In this document: piece after piece, positions 1 to 9,230 of the stretch
Numbering within the stretch: the first letter of the stretch is position 1
Layout: each line of letters begins with the position of its first letter
DNA from: an uncultured Schlesneria sp.
GTDB lineage: Bacteria; Planctomycetota; Planctomycetia; Planctomycetales; Planctomycetaceae
Assembly: GCA_903899985.1 (NCBI GenBank)
Contig: CAIULL010000099.1
Span: 47,099 to 111,098, forward strand
DNA length: 64,000 nucleotides
Direction of reading: 5' to 3'
Program-made: the position numbers and the translations under genes
The notes under the pieces: model-generated
Databases searched by the model: none
The model's input: the letters and a program-made list of their open reading frames with translations, nothing else
What the model was told of the DNA's origin: nothing

Positions 1-167
1 CGCAACCGAGTTTTGACAAGCAATTTGTCCGCGACTGGCTGGAAACAACCTCCTGGGACAAGAACAGTCCGCCACCCGCACTTCCAGATCGTGTCGTGGA
101 AGGGACTCGCGATAAGTACATCGATGCATACGAGCGTTTGACGGGAACGACATTTCCCTGGAAATGA
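1..167 (+). CDS. purC: Phosphoribosylaminoimidazole-succinocarboxamide synthase, C-terminal end (partial)
   Basis: Only the last 55 or so codons are in the window; the gene enters from the left edge in the frame that starts at base 3. The visible residues include [11 protein letters not shown], a proline-rich PPPALPD stretch and an IDAYERLTG ending. This is the typical C-terminus of SAICAR synthetase, which joins CAIR and aspartate with ATP in purine synthesis. The stop TGA is at 165-167, nine bases before the next gene. The match is to the tail only; the catalytic part is outside the window. Confidence 0.85.
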   Translation, partial: QPSFDKQFVRDWLETTSWDKNSPPPALPDRVVEGTRDKYIDAYERLTGTTFPWK

Positions 168-176
168 GACACTGCC

Positions 177-635
177 GTGAGACGCCTGACTATTTTCTTC
201 AGCCTGATGTCGTGGTGGATGCGTCTGCAAATCCTGGTAATGATCCTGTTCATGATCTTTCAATTCAGGTTTGACGTTCGCAGAGGATTCTGGCCCGTTG
301 CGGTCGCGATTTTCATCGTAACCTGGCTCGTCGGCTGGCTGTTGATGAAGTTGATGATCGCTTATCCGCGACCAGCGTTTAAGATCTGGAGCTCGCTGGC
401 TGGTGTCATCCTGTTCGTGCTTTTAACGATGTACATTCAGGCGAGGGGCCAACGATGGTGGTTCAAACTGGGAGCCCATTTCGGACGCGAAATTGTCATC
501 GGACTTTATCTGAGTTGCGGATATTGGTTCCTTTCAGAATTGCGTCTTCTGCAAGACCGCCCGAAGATAGAATCTGAACGCGAGCAAGACATTTTCCCGC
601 CTGCTTATGACGAAAGTCGTCTGACGAATGAGTAA
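177..635 (+). CDS. Small integral membrane protein, unknown function
   Basis: A 152-residue protein starting at GTG 177. It has hydrophobic stretches at about residues 14-30, 38-58, 72-88 and 100-118, so roughly four membrane segments are likely. The tail from about residue 125 is charged and soluble. I do not recognise a family. The gene lies nine bases after purC and overlaps the start of pyrF by eight bases, so the three are probably cotranscribed. Position between two nucleotide-synthesis genes does not by itself assign a role. Confidence 0.7.
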   Translation: MRRLTIFFSLMSWWMRLQILVMILFMIFQFRFDVRRGFWPVAVAIFIVTWLVGWLLMKLMIAYPRPAFKIWSSLAGVILFVLLTMYIQARGQRWWFKLGAHFGREIVIGLYLSCGYWFLSELRLLQDRPKIESEREQDIFPPAYDESRLTNE

Positions 636-1569
636 TCACTACGCCACACGATTGCACGCCGCAATCAAAGCCAAACAAACACCGGTTCTGGTCGGTCTCG
701 ATCCCAGACTGGATCAACTTCCTCCGGATGTCTTGCGACACGCCAGAGATGAACACGATGACCCCGTCGCGCAGGCGGCTGCGGCGTTTGAAGAGTTCTG
801 TGTCCGCCTGATCGATGTCGTCGCGCCGCTGGTTCCCGCCGTCAAACCACAGTCCGCGTTTTTTGAGGAGTGGGGACCGGATGGCTGCCTGGCGCTCTCT
901 CGTGTGATCCGCTATGCACGATCGAAAGGCTTGATCGTCATCTGCGATGCGAAACGAGGCGATATCGGCACCACGGCAGAAGCCTATGCCAGAGGTTATC
1001 TCGCCGGAGCCGATCCGAAGGCCGCCTTGTGGCAATCTGACGCCCTGACCGTCAATCCCTATCTCGGGCGAGATACGCTTGAGCCATTCGTCAAGATTGC
1101 AAAAGAACGTGGGGCGGGGATCTATGTGCTGGTCAAAACCAGCAATCCCGGCTCCGCCTCGTTCCAGGATCAAAACGCCGGTGGAACGACGATTTACCAA
1201 CATGTTGCGCGTGTCGTGGAAGAGCTGGCTCTGGAAACCGCCGAAGATGGTTTTGGTTGTGTTGGAGCGGTGGTCGGGGCCACCTACCCACGTGAACTGG
1301 TCGAACTACGGGCCTCCATGCCGCATGTTCCGTTGTTGATTCCGGGTTACGGCAGCCAGGGAGGAGCGGCTGCAGACGTCGCCCCGGCGTTTCAGGAATC
1401 GGGATTGGGAGCCGTCGTCAACAACTCGCGAGGGATCAACTTTGCTTACAAGCTGGAACCGTATGCGGAAGAATTTGGCCCGAGAAAATGGGAAGCGGCA
1501 GCCGAGGCCGCGACAAAACGGATGATTGCCGATCTGGCGGCAAATACGACGGCTGGAAAACTTTTATAG
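628..1569 (+). CDS. pyrF: Orotidine 5'-phosphate decarboxylase (type 2 family)
   Basis: Converts OMP to UMP, the last step of de novo pyrimidine synthesis, in the cytosol. At 313 residues it has the length of the longer 'type 2' bacterial family. The catalytic [10 protein letters not shown] motif is at residues 107-116 (Asp107, Lys109, Asp112). Upstream are the LVGLDPR strand (residues 21-27) and [10 protein letters not shown] (71-80). The C-terminal phosphate-binding region includes PGYGSQGG and NNSRGI. The ATG at 628 overlaps the preceding small membrane gene (stop at 635) by eight bases, which suggests translational coupling. Confidence 0.95.
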   Translation: MSNHYATRLHAAIKAKQTPVLVGLDPRLDQLPPDVLRHARDEHDDPVAQAAAAFEEFCVRLIDVVAPLVPAVKPQSAFFEEWGPDGCLALSRVIRYARSKGLIVICDAKRGDIGTTAEAYARGYLAGADPKAALWQSDALTVNPYLGRDTLEPFVKIAKERGAGIYVLVKTSNPGSASFQDQNAGGTTIYQHVARVVEELALETAEDGFGCVGAVVGATYPRELVELRASMPHVPLLIPGYGSQGGAAADVAPAFQESGLGAVVNNSRGINFAYKLEPYAEEFGPRKWEAAAEAATKRMIADLAANTTAGKLL

Positions 1570-1612
1570 TCCTCATTTCACGTGATATTGTTCATTCTCG
1601 AAAGGTTCGGTC

Positions 1613-2953
1613 ATGTCACAGGCTTCTCGTTCGAATCGTCGGTCTTTTCTGAAACAAGCGGCACTCGGTGCATTTGCCGCTCCCGTGTTTATCCGCGACT
1701 TGCGAGCCGCATCTCCGAATGACGTTGTCCGGCATGCCAGTTTTGGTGCATCGGGAATGGCCGGTGCCGACCTCTCAGAAATTGCCAGCCATCCGAAAGC
1801 CAAACTGATCGCCGTCGCAGATGTTGACCTGGGACGGGCCGAACAGCTGAAGAAAAAATTCCCGGATATTCGCGTCTACCAGGACTGGCGACAGTTGCTC
1901 GATAAAGAGCACGCCAATCTCGATTCGGTCAATGTTTCCACACCAGATCACATGCATGCGTCACTCGCCATGGCATCAATGCAGCGTGGACTGAACGTCT
2001 ATGGCCAGAAGCCACTGACACATGATGTCTACGACTCACGACGACTGGCTGAGGTTGCGGCAGAAAAGAAACTGGTGACTCAGATGGGTATCCAGATTCA
2101 TTCGCATCCCGCCTATCGGTCTGCCGTGCAACTGATACAAGGGGGTGCGATCGGCAAAGTGCAAAGCGTTCATTCGTGGAGCAGCAAGAAATGGGGCGAT
2201 GAAACCGCGCGGCCTGATCGAACTGATCCTGTTCCCGCCAATTTTGATTGGGATCAATGGCTGGGCGTTTGCGAAGCTCGACCGTTTATCGGGAACGGCT
2301 ATTACCATCCCGGCAACTGGCGAAAGCGACTCGATTTCGGGACTGGAACGTTCGGTGACATGGGCTGTCATATCTTCGACCCGGTCTTCAAAGCTCTGGA
2401 ACTCACCGCTCCGCTGACTTTGAAGTCCACGGGCCCCGCACCAACCGCTCATAACTGGGCGAACAACGCTCTTGCGCACCTGACCTTTCCGCAGACGAAC
2501 CAGACGATTGGTCCGGTGATTCCGATCACCTGGTACGACGGAGACCAGCGGCCAGCCCCTGAGATCATTTCCAAGCACCTGAAAAATCGACCGCTCCCCG
2601 ATCAAGGGTCTTTGTTTATCGGAGAAAAAGGGGCGATGTTATTGCCGCACGTCGATATGCCTGTATTGCTTCCAGAAGACCAGTTTAAGGATTATCCAAG
2701 ACCTAAACTGACTGACATCAATCACTGGCATCAGTTTGTCGATGCAGTACAAGGGAAGGGAACCACGTCGACTCACTTTGGATATTCCGGGCCTCTAACA
2801 GAGAGCGTGTTACTCGGCGGCGTCGCGACCTTCTTCCCGAACGAAACGCTCGAATGGAACGCCGCCAAGCTACAGTTCACAAACAAGCCAGAGGCCGCTC
2901 GGTTGATTCGCCGCCCAACTCGCAAAGGCTGGGAAGTCGCGGGATTGAGCTGA
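1613..2953 (+). CDS. Gfo/Idh/MocA-family oxidoreductase with Tat signal
   Basis: A 446-residue NAD(P)-dependent sugar dehydrogenase-type protein. It begins with a twin-arginine leader (NRRSFLK at residues 8-14, then a hydrophobic AALGAFAAPVF run), so it is probably folded in the cytosol and exported, as is common for planctomycete members. A Rossmann core follows with GASGMAGAD near residue 47, IAVADVD, and an STPDHMH segment. The usual E-K-P catalytic motif appears as GQKPLT, with Gln in place of Glu, a variant I recall from exported planctomycete paralogs. The C-terminal half has the family's HWHQFVDAV segment. The substrate cannot be read from the sequence. Confidence 0.88.
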   Translation: MSQASRSNRRSFLKQAALGAFAAPVFIRDLRAASPNDVVRHASFGASGMAGADLSEIASHPKAKLIAVADVDLGRAEQLKKKFPDIRVYQDWRQLLDKEHANLDSVNVSTPDHMHASLAMASMQRGLNVYGQKPLTHDVYDSRRLAEVAAEKKLVTQMGIQIHSHPAYRSAVQLIQGGAIGKVQSVHSWSSKKWGDETARPDRTDPVPANFDWDQWLGVCEARPFIGNGYYHPGNWRKRLDFGTGTFGDMGCHIFDPVFKALELTAPLTLKSTGPAPTAHNWANNALAHLTFPQTNQTIGPVIPITWYDGDQRPAPEIISKHLKNRPLPDQGSLFIGEKGAMLLPHVDMPVLLPEDQFKDYPRPKLTDINHWHQFVDAVQGKGTTSTHFGYSGPLTESVLLGGVATFFPNETLEWNAAKLQFTNKPEAARLIRRPTRKGWEVAGLS

Positions 2954-3377
2954 TTTTAAACCGATATGAAATGGCTTCGGCGACTTCTATTCAAAGTCTT
3001 CTCTTCCATCCTGCCAACCTCACATCGCCGCGAAAATTGGTGTGAGAGTTCGCATGAGTTCGCGCGACTTCGACCATTTTTCATAATTCATTGGCTTCTG
3101 GCGACCGTTCCCCATTTTTCCATCATTAATGAGTTCACCCGATTTCGCGTGAATTCACCAGAGTTCGATTTAGTTGAAATCCCATCTCTCTATCAACTCA
3201 GGCGAGCCGCGTCAGCCCACGGCATGCCTGGACTGTTTTTATATATGTTTCGTGGTTAAAACTCTTCTCGTGATAAGGTTGCGGGCGAAGCCCTCGTCAG
3301 GCGATTCGTCAGATTCGTGGTCAAAACTCTTTTGCGTTTATCTGTCTGTTTCAGTGAGCATCTGTGGCGATGTCTCT
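2954..3377. other. Intergenic region with decayed repeat, no gene seen
   Basis: This 424-base gap separates the oxidoreductase (+) from the secreted protein that ends here on the minus strand. Short open frames exist but have no start context or coding character. The right half holds two near copies of TTCGTGGTxAAAACTCTT (near 3251 and 3314) and an element at 3331-3369 that recurs at the right end of the window. No intrinsic terminator was recognised. Confidence 0.5.
3331..3369 (+). repeat. Dispersed intergenic element, copy 1
   Basis: A sequence of about 39 bases, TTTGCGTTTATCTGTCTG through CATCTGTGGC. It recurs with changes at 63655-63691 (inverted) and 63731-63770 (direct). It is non-coding, and similar phrases are common between genes in planctomycete genomes. 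No function is assigned. Confidence 0.5.
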
Positions 3378-4631
3378 TTACTTGCCCTGGTCCGATCTTG
3401 AGGGATCGAAGTTGAAATCTTCCATCGGCACAAAACCCAATTTGTCGTCGTAGGCATAAGATTTTTTCGTGGTCTCGTCATATTTCCGATCAGCGTATTT
3501 CAGACCGAGCGTGACCAGTTCGAATTCGGCTGCCGCGATCGGCTGGTTGAGAGACTCCGTTTCGATCTTGAGTGTTCGAGAGTGTGCAAATGTGCTCCTG
3601 GACTCGACTTGGTCAGAGATTTGACTGGTCTGCAACTCACACGGTACGAACTTCTCGTCAATTTCCGTGTATTTGATTGTGCGCCAGATATTCGGGTCCC
3701 CTTTCAGCGTTTGCGTGTACCGAGTGACGTTGTAGCCGACCTTTCCATCGAACTGATAAATCGAACTCAATAGCGTTAGCCCAGGTTTTCCGTAAACGAG
3801 TGTCACGACGGGAGGTTCTTCCGCAGTTGTGTAAAGCCGAGCATATTGTTTGCTGAGTGTCGTGTCTCTTTCTGATCCCTCTCCGCGAAGATGAGCGGCT
3901 ATTTTTCCAGCGTAATTTGCAAAGAATTGCGACGAAGGGCTGTTGAATGAAACACTGCTATCAGACCCGAAGCATTCGAGCAGATTGATCAGCGAAGGAG
4001 TGATCCCGTTGCGTGCGGTCGTGACAAAAGCGACACGTGCTTTTGGAAAGATTTTGTCCTCAAGTCCCGGTTTCGGGATACGTGTCAAAAAGCGATCGGG
4101 GCTGAATTCCACCACCTGCACGGTGTCGAAAACAGTGAATGTTTTCGGCGATGGGTAAATTCGGCGATGTCGATATCCAGAGACCGGGTCCCAGAAATAC
4201 TCGAAATCGCTCGGCTGTTTCAGGACTCGGTATCGTTTGTTGGTCTGATCCAGAAGGAATTCTGCTGTTCCTTCTCTGAGGTACCAGTATCCCTCTTTGG
4301 CTTGAAGCGTCTCCCGAGCCTGGGCAATTTTCTCGTCCGGGAACTGAAATTCCTTAAACTGATCGCTTCCAGGGTTTTGGGTGGACGTTGGATTGTCCTT
4401 GGTGGAGTAGTCGGAATCTCGGTATTCGCACTTTCCCTTCCATGTTTGGATGCCCTCCTGATTCCGCCTGATTTGTTTTGAGATGCGGTCAAGCGTGGAG
4501 GTCAACCGTTCCCCGGTCATTTCCTGCCCGTATTGATCGACGTCTTCCGCCATCACATGGCAAGAAAATCGTTCGTGTACGATGAATACCAACAGTGTCA
4601 GCAATAAGTTTCGAATCGGACGTGACTGCAT
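3378..4631 (-). CDS. Secreted protein of unknown function
   Basis: A 417-residue protein beginning with a likely Sec signal peptide: RPIRNLL, a hydrophobic LLTLLVFIV segment, and a probable cut after VMA near residue 28. The mature part is hydrophilic, with alternating aromatic and charged residues (YWYLREGTAEFLLD, WDPVSGYRHRRIYP) that suggest a beta-rich fold. Its general layout resembles the outer-membrane lipoprotein carrier-like or planctomycete-specific secreted proteins, but I cannot name a family. It appears monocistronic, with about 700 bases of non-coding and repeat sequence upstream. Confidence 0.75.
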   Translation of the reverse strand: MQSRPIRNLLLTLLVFIVHERFSCHVMAEDVDQYGQEMTGERLTSTLDRISKQIRRNQEGIQTWKGKCEYRDSDYSTKDNPTSTQNPGSDQFKEFQFPDEKIAQARETLQAKEGYWYLREGTAEFLLDQTNKRYRVLKQPSDFEYFWDPVSGYRHRRIYPSPKTFTVFDTVQVVEFSPDRFLTRIPKPGLEDKIFPKARVAFVTTARNGITPSLINLLECFGSDSSVSFNSPSSQFFANYAGKIAAHLRGEGSERDTTLSKQYARLYTTAEEPPVVTLVYGKPGLTLLSSIYQFDGKVGYNVTRYTQTLKGDPNIWRTIKYTEIDEKFVPCELQTSQISDQVESRSTFAHSRTLKIETESLNQPIAAAEFELVTLGLKYADRKYDETTKKSYAYDDKLGFVPMEDFNFDPSRSDQGK

Positions 4632-5319
4632 GGGTGCGTCTCAACGAGAAAAGGTGACATGATGATAGACGTTTTGAGTGACGACATACCAGGAATTTCC
4701 AACCCGGCAAAGCCGGTTCATGCGAGTCTTGCGACTGGCTTAAAATAAGATCATCACTCGCGCGTTGACATCGAACGCGACGTAAGACGAAGAGGAGAGC
4801 GTTGGTCGGTCGCCCGTGCCGGACCAGCCGACGCGCGCACAATGGGCTCGCGTCCCATGAGACAATGTTGATCTAACAAACATTTTTTATTTTCTATTGA
4901 CTTTTTTGTTGTATTTTTGTGATAATATTAGTGCTGAGGTGTTTGGCAAGAGCGTTGGCCCCGTAAAGAGTGAATTTGCCGGAATACGCCGCTTTGCTCG
5001 CGTGCGTTTTTAACGTCCCAACAGAGGCCGCGGGTGATCCGTGGGGGTTCGTTGCTTGTCGGTCATCTGCGACGGCATTTTTTCGTGCTTTCGAACTTTC
5101 GTGTTTTCGTGATCCTCATTGTCTACCAGTCGCAGGAATTGCAGACGAGATCAAATCACGAAACTTTGAAATCACGAAAAGGAGAGAGGCGAACATGCGA
5201 GAGATCTTGGGGCGTACACCAGTCTCCAAGGTTCTGGCGGAGCTTCGAATGCTCGGTTCACGTTGTGGGCTGTCAACCGGTATCAATTTGGTCAAATTGG
5301 CCAAGTTCAAGTATGCAAA
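4632..5319. other. Intergenic region with promoter-like site, no convincing gene
   Basis: Between the secreted-protein gene (start at 4631, minus strand) and the tandem array. It contains an AT-rich block at about 4870-4930 with a strong promoter-like pair. Further right is a run of TTTCGTG-type phrases (5083-5118) facing ATCACGAAA-type phrases (about 5154-5180), which could pair. Open frames at 4970-5329 and 5034-5525 run into the repeat array and have no family resemblance. Confidence 0.45.
4897..4926 (+). promoter_or_regulatory. Sigma70-like promoter
   Basis: TTGACT at 4897-4902 and GATAAT at 4921-4926 are separated by 18 bases inside a locally AT-rich block. Both hexamers are close to the housekeeping consensus. 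The site points rightward, into a region with no clear gene and then the 150-bp repeat array. It may drive a non-coding transcript or be fortuitous. Confidence 0.4.
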
Positions 5320-6420
5320 AAGCCTATAAAACACGGAACTTGGCCAACTCCGCCAACCTGGTCAACTTTTTTCGATGTCCTCATGCGAGTTCAACAACTT
5401 GTTCCACGCTGAGACGACACAAGAGGATCGAAGTCGGTCAACTTTGCCAACCTGGTCAAATTCAAAAACCCGAACAAAAGCCTGCAAAACAGGGAACTCC
5501 GCCAACTTGGTCAACTTTTTTTTGATGTTCTCGTGCAAGTTCAACGACGTGTACCACGCGGAGATCCGGCGAGAGGATCGAAGTTGGTCAACTTCGCCAA
5601 CCTGGTCAAATTCAAAAACCCGCACAAAAGCCTACAAAACAGGGAACTGCGCCAACTTGGTCAACTTTTTTTCGATGTTCTCGTGCGAGTTCAACGACGT
5701 GTACCACGCGGAGATCCCGCGAGAGGATCGAAGTTGGTCAACTTTGCCAACCTGGTCAAATTCAAAAACTCGCACAAAAGCCTGCAAAACACGGAACTCC
5801 GCCAACTTGATCAACTTTTTTCGATGTTCTCGCGCGAGTTCAACGACTTGTTCCACGCGGAGATCCCGCGAGAGGATCGAAGTTGGTTAACTTTGCCAAC
5901 GTTGTCAAATTCAAAAACCCGCACAAAAGCCTGCAAAACAGGGAACTCTGCCAACTTGGTCAACTTCTTTCGATGTTCTCGTGCAAGTTCAACGACGTGT
6001 ACCACGCGGAGATCCCGCGAGAGGATTGAAGTTGGTCAACTTCGCTAACCTGGTCAAATTCAAAAACTCGTACAAAAGCCTGCAAAACACGGAACTCCGC
6101 CAACTTGATCAACTTTTTTTCGATGTTCTCGTGCGATTTCAACGACGTGTACCACGCGGAGATCCGGCGAGAGGATCGAAGTTGGTCAACTTCGCCAACC
6201 TGGTCAAATTCAAAAACTCGCACAAAAGCCCATAAAACAGGGAACTCCGCCAACTTGGTCAACTTTTTTTGATGTTCTCGTGCAAGTTCAACGACTTGTT
6301 CCACGCTGCGATCCCACAAGAGGATTGAAGCTGGTCAACTTTGCCAACGTGGTCAAATTCAAAAACATGAACAAAAGCCTATAAAACATGGAACTCCGCC
6401 AACTCTGCCAACTTGATCAT
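5320..6420. repeat. Tandem array of ~150-bp units (about seven)
   Basis: The marker GATGTTCTC (GATGTCCTC in the first unit) falls at 5374, 5524, 5674, 5823, 5972, 6122 and 6271, giving a period of 149-150 bases. The outer units are degenerate. Each unit carries the sub-motif GCCAAC(C/T)TGGTCAA at least twice, plus GAGGATCGAAGTTGGTCAAC, AAATTCAAAAAC and CAAAACAGGGAACT. Because some units are 149 bases long, no reading frame is kept, although open frames of 60-170 codons occur by chance on both strands. There are no unique spacers, so it is not CRISPR. Part of the unit recurs inverted at 63526-63571. Confidence 0.9.
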
Positions 6421-6560
6421 CTTGATATCTGGATTTCAATGAGCCGTCGTGTTTGAGGTTTCGGTGGGCGTTCGAAATGGCGAAGAGTTTGAATTCGTTT
6501 CCAAGACCACTATGATTCAGATACGAATGATTTCGTCCCACCGCTACAGAAAGTCCTGCC

Positions 6561-7655
6561 GTGAGCCAACTTGCCGAACTCGCCGCCAAAGCCAAATCAC
6601 AACTTGATGCCCACACCTATGAAAACGTGCAGTGGCATTTCCATGAATCGACCGGAAGCCCGTTCTGGCTCGAAAAAGCCAAAACATACAAGTTTGACCC
6701 GCTGAAGGAGGTCAAATGCTTCGATGATCTGAAGAAGTTCCCTCATTTCGAAGACGAATGGCTGCGAGGGGGCCCGATCAGTCGTTGGATTCCAAAAGGC
6801 CTTGCAGGCAAGCCAGCGTACGTGTTTGAGACGGGTGGTACGACGGGCATTCCCAAAAGCCGCATGGTGATTGAAGATCACTGGATCGACTACGAGAATT
6901 TCAGTGACACTCTGCCCGACGAATATTTTCCTCGAGGTGCCAACTGGCTGATGCTGGGACCTTCGGGCCCTCGCCGATTGCGTCTGGCTGTCGAGCATCT
7001 GGCTCAGTACCGCGGCGGAATCTGTTTCTGCGTCGATCTTGATCCTCGCTGGGTGGTTAAACTGCTGAAGAAGGGGAAGATTCAAGAGGCTGAAGACTAC
7101 AAAGCACATGTGATTGACCAGGCTGTCACGATCCTGTCGGCCAACCACAACATTCAATGTGCGTTCATGACGCCGAAGTTATTGGAAGCCCTGGCCATGC
7201 GATTGCTCGACGACGGAACGAGCATTGCCGAATCGGGGATCAAGGGGATCTTCGCCGGGGGAACCGAGTTCACTCCTCAATGGTATCGTACCTGTCGCGA
7301 AGAATTGCTTGGACCGGACGTGTATATCACTCCGACCTATGGCAATACCTTGATGGGGCTTGCCTGCGGAAAGCCTTTTGATCCTGCGGACAACTACAAG
7401 ATCACATACTACGCTCCACAGCCGCGGGCGGTGATCGAAACGGTTGAGTTTAAGGATTACAACCAAGTTGTTGGTTATGGACAGACCGGCCGCGTGAAGC
7501 TGTACACGATGACCAAAGAACTGTTCATCCCCGGTTTCATGGAACGGGATGAAGGTGAACGCGAAAAGCCTCATGAAAAATTCCCCTGGGACGGCATCAG
7601 CGGTACTCGACCATTCCATGAGTATGCAAAAACAACCACCGTTGGGGTTTATTGA
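6561..7655 (+). CDS. Acyl-adenylating enzyme, EhpF/PaaK-like (ANL superfamily)
   Basis: A 364-residue protein starting at GTG 6561. It carries the ANL-superfamily ATP-binding loop TGGTTGIPKS (residues 91-100), a second core motif PTYGNT (258-263) and a GQTGRV strand (307-312). It would activate a carboxylic acid as the acyl-adenylate. It is much shorter than classical acyl-CoA ligases and seems to lack most of the mobile C-terminal domain. In this it resembles EhpF-type proteins ('phenazine antibiotic biosynthesis') and, in size, LuxE. The aldehyde dehydrogenase gene starts 97 bases downstream on the same strand, which suggests activation followed by reduction of an acid to an aldehyde. The acid is unknown. 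Confidence 0.75.
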   Translation: MSQLAELAAKAKSQLDAHTYENVQWHFHESTGSPFWLEKAKTYKFDPLKEVKCFDDLKKFPHFEDEWLRGGPISRWIPKGLAGKPAYVFETGGTTGIPKSRMVIEDHWIDYENFSDTLPDEYFPRGANWLMLGPSGPRRLRLAVEHLAQYRGGICFCVDLDPRWVVKLLKKGKIQEAEDYKAHVIDQAVTILSANHNIQCAFMTPKLLEALAMRLLDDGTSIAESGIKGIFAGGTEFTPQWYRTCREELLGPDVYITPTYGNTLMGLACGKPFDPADNYKITYYAPQPRAVIETVEFKDYNQVVGYGQTGRVKLYTMTKELFIPGFMERDEGEREKPHEKFPWDGISGTRPFHEYAKTTTVGVY

Positions 7656-7752
7656 TTATTTCAAAGGCAAGAACAGGTCCTGATGGTCTATAAGTCCTTC
7701 AGGAACTGTCATGTCGAATTTCGCGGGCGTTTACCCTACTTGAGAAACCACG

Positions 7753-9189
7753 ATGTTTGAAATTCCGATTCTTCGATTTGGCCAGACTTACGAGTCGATG
7801 GAAAAGCAGTCCGTTGTTCATTTTGACACGGGTGAACCGGTCGCTCAGTTGCATCAGGCGACCGGGGCCATGGTGAAGCTGGATCTCAAAAAGTCTCAGA
7901 AAGCTCGCGATGCTTTACGAGCCGTGCCAATTGCCAAGCTCATCGATATTTGCAAAGCAGCAGCGAGGATGTATCTGGAAGAGACTCTTCCCTGCGGCAA
8001 TGGCTCTTTGACACCGGCGGAATTCTGCCGTCTGCAATCGGCAACCACAGGATTGCCGGAGAACATGTGTGCCGCCAACATGCGGAAGAACGCATTTGTG
8101 CTTGGTCATATGGACGAAGTACTGGATGCACTGACGCGCGGATTGCCATATGAGATCATGGAAAAGGGTTATGGAAAAGAATCTCGCGGGGTGATGGTTT
8201 CGTATCAGGCGACGACGCCTGTGTTCGGGATGGTTTTGCCAAACAACTCGCCCGGTGTGCACACTTTATGGCTTCCGGCAATTCCGATGCAGATTGGCTT
8301 GTGTATCAAGCCGGGGTCGCAGGAGTTCTGGACTCCCTACCGAATCACAGAAGCCTTTTTCAAGGCGGGTCTGCCGCGGGAAGCGATTTCGGTCTATCCT
8401 GGCGGACACGATGTTGGTGGGGCGGTGATGACCGATTGTCAGCGGGCGATGATTTTCGGCGGACAGACGACTGTCGATCAGCATGCGGGAAACCCCAAGA
8501 TCTCGGTGCATGGTCCCGGTTTTTCGAAAGTGATTCTCGGCGACGACGTGGTTGATCGCTGGGAGGATTATCTCGACCTGATGGTCGACAGCGTGTTTGC
8601 GAACAGCGGACGAAGCTGTATCAATGCCAGTGGGATCTGGGCATCGAGACACACTCGCGAAATCGCGGACGCAATTGCTCAGCGGCTGGGTCCCGTTGTG
8701 CCATTGCCGCCAAACGACCCGAAGTCGGCACTGGCGGCCTTTACAACACCGGGTGCGGCCGAAGCGATGAATGCTCAAATCGATGAAGGCTGTCAGGCAG
8801 ATGGAGTGACAGAGATGACGGCGAAGTACCGTAATGGTCCTCGTCTGGAAAAACGAGAACGCTGCGACTATTTGCGTCCGACGGTCATTCACTGCACGGG
8901 TCCTGACGTGCCACTGGCCAATACCGAATACATGTTCCCGTTCGTGTCTGTCGTTGAGTGTCCGCAGAACAAGATGATTGCTCAGATTAAGCAGACGCTG
9001 GTCGGCACAGCCTTGACCGATGATGCGAAATTCAAGCAACAACTGCTCGACGCAACGAATATTGATCGATTGAATATCGGGCCGGTGAAGACGGTTCAGC
9101 TGAACTGGCTGCAGCCGCATGAAGGGAACATTGTCGACTTCCTGTTCCGAAACCGTGCGTTCCAGGATACGCCACCGGCGGCTCACTAA
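7753..9189 (+). CDS. Aldehyde dehydrogenase-superfamily protein, probably acyl-reducing
   Basis: A 478-residue NAD(P)-dependent dehydrogenase. The nucleophile lies in NSGRSCINASG (cysteine near residue 290), and the cofactor region includes VLPNNSPGVHTLWLPA. Where ordinary aldehyde dehydrogenases carry ELGGK with the general-base glutamate, this protein has SVHGPGFSK. Loss of that glutamate is typical of acylating or acyl-reducing members, which handle thioesters instead of hydrolysing them. With the adenylating enzyme just upstream, I infer a two-step carboxylic acid reductase module comparable in layout to LuxE/LuxC or EhpF plus its partner. Function in the reverse direction is possible. 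Confidence 0.8.
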   Translation: MFEIPILRFGQTYESMEKQSVVHFDTGEPVAQLHQATGAMVKLDLKKSQKARDALRAVPIAKLIDICKAAARMYLEETLPCGNGSLTPAEFCRLQSATTGLPENMCAANMRKNAFVLGHMDEVLDALTRGLPYEIMEKGYGKESRGVMVSYQATTPVFGMVLPNNSPGVHTLWLPAIPMQIGLCIKPGSQEFWTPYRITEAFFKAGLPREAISVYPGGHDVGGAVMTDCQRAMIFGGQTTVDQHAGNPKISVHGPGFSKVILGDDVVDRWEDYLDLMVDSVFANSGRSCINASGIWASRHTREIADAIAQRLGPVVPLPPNDPKSALAAFTTPGAAEAMNAQIDEGCQADGVTEMTAKYRNGPRLEKRERCDYLRPTVIHCTGPDVPLANTEYMFPFVSVVECPQNKMIAQIKQTLVGTALTDDAKFKQQLLDATNIDRLNIGPVKTVQLNWLQPHEGNIVDFLFRNRAFQDTPPAAH

Positions 9190-9230
9190 TCGATTCATTC
9201 AGAGAGTCTGTTCTGGTGGAGATTTCCCGT

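Noticed and set aside
496..1203. 235-codon frame antisense to pyrF
   Set aside because: Lies opposite a clear enzyme gene and has no recognisable domain.
5034..6319. Several 60-170-codon open frames on both strands within the 150-bp repeat array, with repeated peptides
   Set aside because: Units of 149 and 150 bases break the frame, frames are open on both strands equally, and no start sites or family resemblance are seen; they are by-products of the repeat.
5320..6420. CRISPR array
   Set aside because: The whole unit is conserved; there are no short repeats with unique spacers and no cas genes.
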